Positions 60,418 to 64,000 of a stretch of 64,000 nucleotides of DNA are shown here, in pieces. Source of the stretch: Sarcocystis neurona (Eukaryota; Apicomplexa; Conoidasida; Eucoccidiorida; Sarcocystidae); NCBI GenBank assembly GCA_000727475.1, contig KL647316.1, positions 621,623-685,622 of the forward strand, given 5' to 3'. Numbering within the stretch: position 1 is the stretch's first letter; the number at the start of each line of letters is the position of its first letter. Position numbers and translations under genes: made by a program. Under the pieces are notes generated by a model. That model did no database searches. It worked only from the letters and a program-made list of their open reading frames with translations, and was not told where the DNA came from.

Positions 60418-62230
60418 CTGTTGCGCAGCGCTTGGCGCAGAGACACCGGCAGATGACTATACCGCAGAAGACGACCAAGCCGTTCATCTCGCGGCGTCTT
60501 GCCACGGCCTGGCGCTTCCGAGGCGCCGTACCGCGGAACGTCCTCGCAGCCTACAATTGCAGTTCCCCGTGCTGCTGCTGTCAAGGTCACGCATGTCGTG
60601 CTGCTGGGCTGGGCTGGTGACAATCATTGCAATTTTGCAACAGCACACTTGGCGGCTAACCCTAGGATCCTGATTCACTGGAAGCAGCTCATGCGATACG
60701 CATGCGAACAGCACAGTGACTCGCCCAGCCGGAGCAGCAACGGCAAATGCAACTACTGCAGCAGCAGCATCGGCAGCAGCGCAGGGGCAGCAGCAGTCGC
60801 GGCAGCAGCAGCAGCAGCTGCAGGACCAGCAGCAGCGGCAGCAGCAGCACCAGCAGCCGCAGGAGCGCCAGCAGCGGCAGCAGCAGCACGAGCAGCCGCA
60901 GGAGCACCGGCAGCGGGAACAGCAGCAGCATCAGCAGCAGCAGCGGCAGGAAGAGCAGCAGCGGCGCGGCCAGCTCTTCCCGTGTGCAATGAGGGCTGCC
61001 GCAGCACACCAGGCGCCCGTCGCGCCGCTCGAGCTAGCCATCACCTGCTGGGGCGAAACTAGCGCACCCGGGAGGATCTAGCAGCAGCAGTAAGCAGTAG
61101 CAGCAACAGCAGAAGAAGAGCAGTGCCCCCGCTGCAGCCCACAAGTGCAAACCGGAAGACCAGACACGCCTGCAGCAGGGAGAGGATACAACGCAATGTA
61201 TCCAGGTTGCCGCTGAATATACTCTGTGGAAAACCTAATCTACAGCAGCCGTGCACCGTGTCAATCTCCTCTCGAAGAGCGCAGCCGCTGCGGGGACTTG
61301 CGTCGCCGGCTCCGGCCGCTGCTGCGTCTCCCGTGCGTTTGCTACAGCTCAAACTGTTCCTGCGCACACATATGAGGGACAAAAAGGACACCATCAAGAC
61401 CCCGTCCCTAACAAAAACGTGCTGCTGAAGGATGTATTGTCGACGTTCTGAGTGTACTGGTCTGTCAGAATCTGCCGCTTTCCTGCAGCTCCTCTGCTGC
61501 CGTGTCTGCCCTTGCGACTCCTCTCCTCGCGTGGGCGACCGCTCGTAGGGCGGCGCGCCTCGTGCTCCTGCGGCGGCTCGTGTCGGTCCCCCGCTGTATT
61601 ACTAGTCGAGCTCTCCTCGTTCTGTCTCTAATCATCTTGTTCTCCTCTCCGTACCTTGCCGTGGGTCCGTGTCCCTCTCCCCTGCAGCTGTTCGTCCTCC
61701 TCATCCTCCTCCCCTCGCTGCCGCGCCCTCCCCTTCTTCTCTTCGCCCTTTTGGTCCCGTTGCAGCGACGGGTGGGGAAAAGCTGAAACTTGCTAGAGAC
61801 ATACCCCCATCTTTTGTGAATGCGGTCCTGCTTCGGTTGCTGGGACTACTCCCCTCTGCAACCACGACTACGACTACATTCTGTCGGTGCTGGCGTTTTC
61901 CTTGAGAGAAGAGTCGCGGTGTCAGCAGTGCCGTTCTCCCAACTTCCACGTGAGCCCTGTGCTTCTCCCCCAAAATCGGCGCTCTCTTTTTAGTACGTAT
62001 TGTACCGCTGCTGCTGCTCGTCTGCTCCTGCCGCTGAATTGAGCGTATAGGCACGCTGCTGGTGCTCTCTTTGCTGCGGCGTGGTGCTGGTCATAGCCGT
62101 CCTGAGGCTGCGCTGCAGTTGCTGCTGGTGTGTTCTGCTGCTCGCTGTCGGGGTTCGATGTAGGCCTCCGCGGAGTTGTGCTAGGTCCAGAAAAAGGGCG
62201 TTTCTTCTGTGTGCACGCACCCGGATGGAG
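60418..62230 (-). other. Possible 5' exons of the coiled-coil gene, unresolved
   Basis: Several minus-strand pieces look coding but could not be joined: TKKRPFSGPS-like sequence from an acceptor near 62205 running through TTPRRPTSNPDSEQQNTPAA; a charged stretch ending DEEDEQLQGRGTRTHGK at a GTACGG donor near 61660; and SKRTGDAAAAGAGDASPRSG near 61330. The block 60720-60985 is CAG on the plus strand, that is, CTG in the gene sense, typical of an intron here. Confidence 0.3.
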
Positions 62231-64000
62231 AAGGCGCATTGTATACACTTGTGTGTGTCGACATACGAACGGGTAGCTACAAATATAAGTATGTATGTAA
62301 ACGTGCCGGGTTTTCAGTCCATACGTACGTTTATATACATAAGTATGATGGCACCTTGCCAACGGACGCAGGATCATTATGTCATGTCTACGGCGGAGCG
62401 AGGGAGAGCGCACAGCGGGCAGATGTAGCGCTGGGTGTAGCTGCGCAGTGTACACACCGCACGCAGAGACGTGTCCATAAGGACACGCCTCGTGCACATA
62501 GGTGTAGATAACGTGAATGTGTCTAGTGTGCGTACGCGTATGCGTCTGTGTTTTTGTAGGTCTGCGTGGGTGTGCGCGATTTTCTGTGTATATGTGTGTA
62601 CGTGCGCGTCTCTGTCGACAACAGTACACGTAGTCATGCGACTACTTTAGATTTCTCAGACGTCTGTCCCTGTTCTTCAGCCCCTCAGACCTGTTTCTTC
62701 GGTGTCTGCCTCTACTTGTACGGTTAAACCTGAATGATCTTTCCACATAAGCCCGCGGACGCACTAGTCTCGCAGAAAGAACCTACGTGTTTGTTTGTGA
62801 GAAAATTTAGGTCGCGCAAACTTTATGCAAGTCAATGGAGACAGACACACAGGTGCAGCTATCCCATATTTGTTATTTATGCATGAATTCCGCCGTACTT
62901 TTAAAGGAGTTTTTTGTGATGTTCTACATGTGTACATATGTATATATATATATAGAATTGTGGTCATTGTTGAAATTATTTGCGCAGCCGCGGATACACA
63001 TACGTCTAAATAGATCAGTACCATATATACACAAGTGACCACATACAGACATGCAGACGCCTATGTTTGCATAGGTCTGTGAGAGAACCGCCGCATACCA
63101 CTCTGACCCTTATGCATGGATGAACCCCACAAGGTTGCGCTACTTCGCTTGCAGCTCGCTACCTCTGCACTCTGACACGCACCTGTACGTGAGTGCACAC
63201 GTATAGAGGTACGTTGCACACCTTGGCGTACTTACTCTGAACGAACAAACAAGACCTGACACTCTTGGTGTGCATGTCAATTTCTGTTCACCCAGGGGCC
63301 ACAGACCACTTCACACTGAACACACGACAGTCAACAAGTACATCGGTAAACTCAAGGCGCAGACGTTTCAGCGAGAAACAGAGGATGAGCTCTGCGTCGA
63401 AAGGATATATGCGTGCACTCTTTAAACATGTGGACGTCTGCACGAGGCGTATACAAAGGCGTACATCTTTGCAGTCTCTATTTATTCGTATGGAATCACG
63501 TGTATCCTACCTCTGCGCACTTTGCAGGGTTCCGTTGCTCGCGTATGCGGATGAAAACTACCCTCTACACTCTGAGGTATCATTGAATTCTCGCGCACGA
63601 CTGTGTCCTCGAAAACTCTCACGCAAACACTGGAGCAGCCTTGAGGCTTTCCACAGCAGGAGAGGTCGTACGCATTTTGCGAGGAGTTCACGTGGGAGTG
63701 AATATGCACACAAAGTGATTTCACGTGTACGCCAGAAACAACTGTGGTGACGCTCGACTACAAGCACGCAAATAAATATTGAATTTTTTTCGCTGTCTGT
63801 AAGAATGCGTACACGTCGACACGTGCGTGTGCATGAACGGATGTCTAAATGTGGTAAAGCAAATCGTCTTCTATCCTTACGAAGGAAGGCATCTAAGCAA
63901 AGAGAGGTCTAAGGGACCCCACGTGCAGCTGCCTTGACCAATATGTTCCTGGAAACAAGTCGTCAGGGTATGGACTTCGCCTTGTTGAAGGACGTGGTAC
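62231..64000. other. Feature-poor right end of the window
   Basis: Plain sequence with few repeats. Frames such as 63265-63750 (plus) have no recognisable motif. Nothing else seen. Confidence 0.45.

Noticed and set aside
1..64000. tRNA, rRNA, CRISPR, telomeric repeats or transposon ends
   Set aside because: I looked for tRNA T-loop-like strings, TTTAGGG arrays, reverse transcriptase or transposase motifs and regular spacer arrays and saw none. A proper search (tRNAscan, Rfam, RepeatMasker) could still find short ones.

Overview
The window reads as nuclear DNA of a coccidian apicomplexan, most likely an Eimeria species. Reasons: trinucleotide CAG/CTG arrays are everywhere (poly-Gln, poly-Ala and poly-Ser runs inside proteins), genes have many GT-AG introns full of TATATA/TGTATA microsatellites, and repeat-rich stretches alternate with plain, feature-poor ones, as described for Eimeria tenella chromosome 1. 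This is inference from sequence style; no marker gene fixes the species.

Layout. (1) 1-157: the last 51 codons of an unidentified plus-strand gene. (2) 1026-20127, plus strand: an ISWI-class SNF2 chromatin-remodelling ATPase. I rebuilt it as 12 exons whose phases all agree (about 1955 residues): acidic low-complexity N-terminus, split helicase core, then HAND, SANT and SLIDE. The last exon is uncertain. (3) 20128-25337: feature-poor intergenic DNA. (4) 25338-27542, plus strand: an intron-free gene for a kelch-repeat protein with a C-terminal coiled coil. (5) 27543-33311: intergenic, with a CAG-rich block of unclear status at 31.1-32.4 kb. (6) About 60.4 kb down to 33.3 kb, minus strand: a very large gene for a Gln/Ala-rich coiled-coil protein, rebuilt as at least 17 exons, many with matching phases, including two microexons. 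Its 5' end, a stretch beside a 692-base N gap, and part of the 41-38.7 kb interval are unresolved. A WW-like tail (TTWEKPQDL) lies near its N-terminal side. (7) 60.4-64 kb: possible further 5' exons, then feature-poor DNA.

The most interesting signal is architectural. In both large genes, CAG reads on the sense strand in exons, while introns often carry the reverse (CTG-sense) arrays, packed just upstream of 3' splice sites. The triplet orientation therefore tracks gene strand and acceptor position. ISWI and kelch proteins have nuclear and scaffold-type roles respectively by family; nothing in the sequence shows that the three genes work together.
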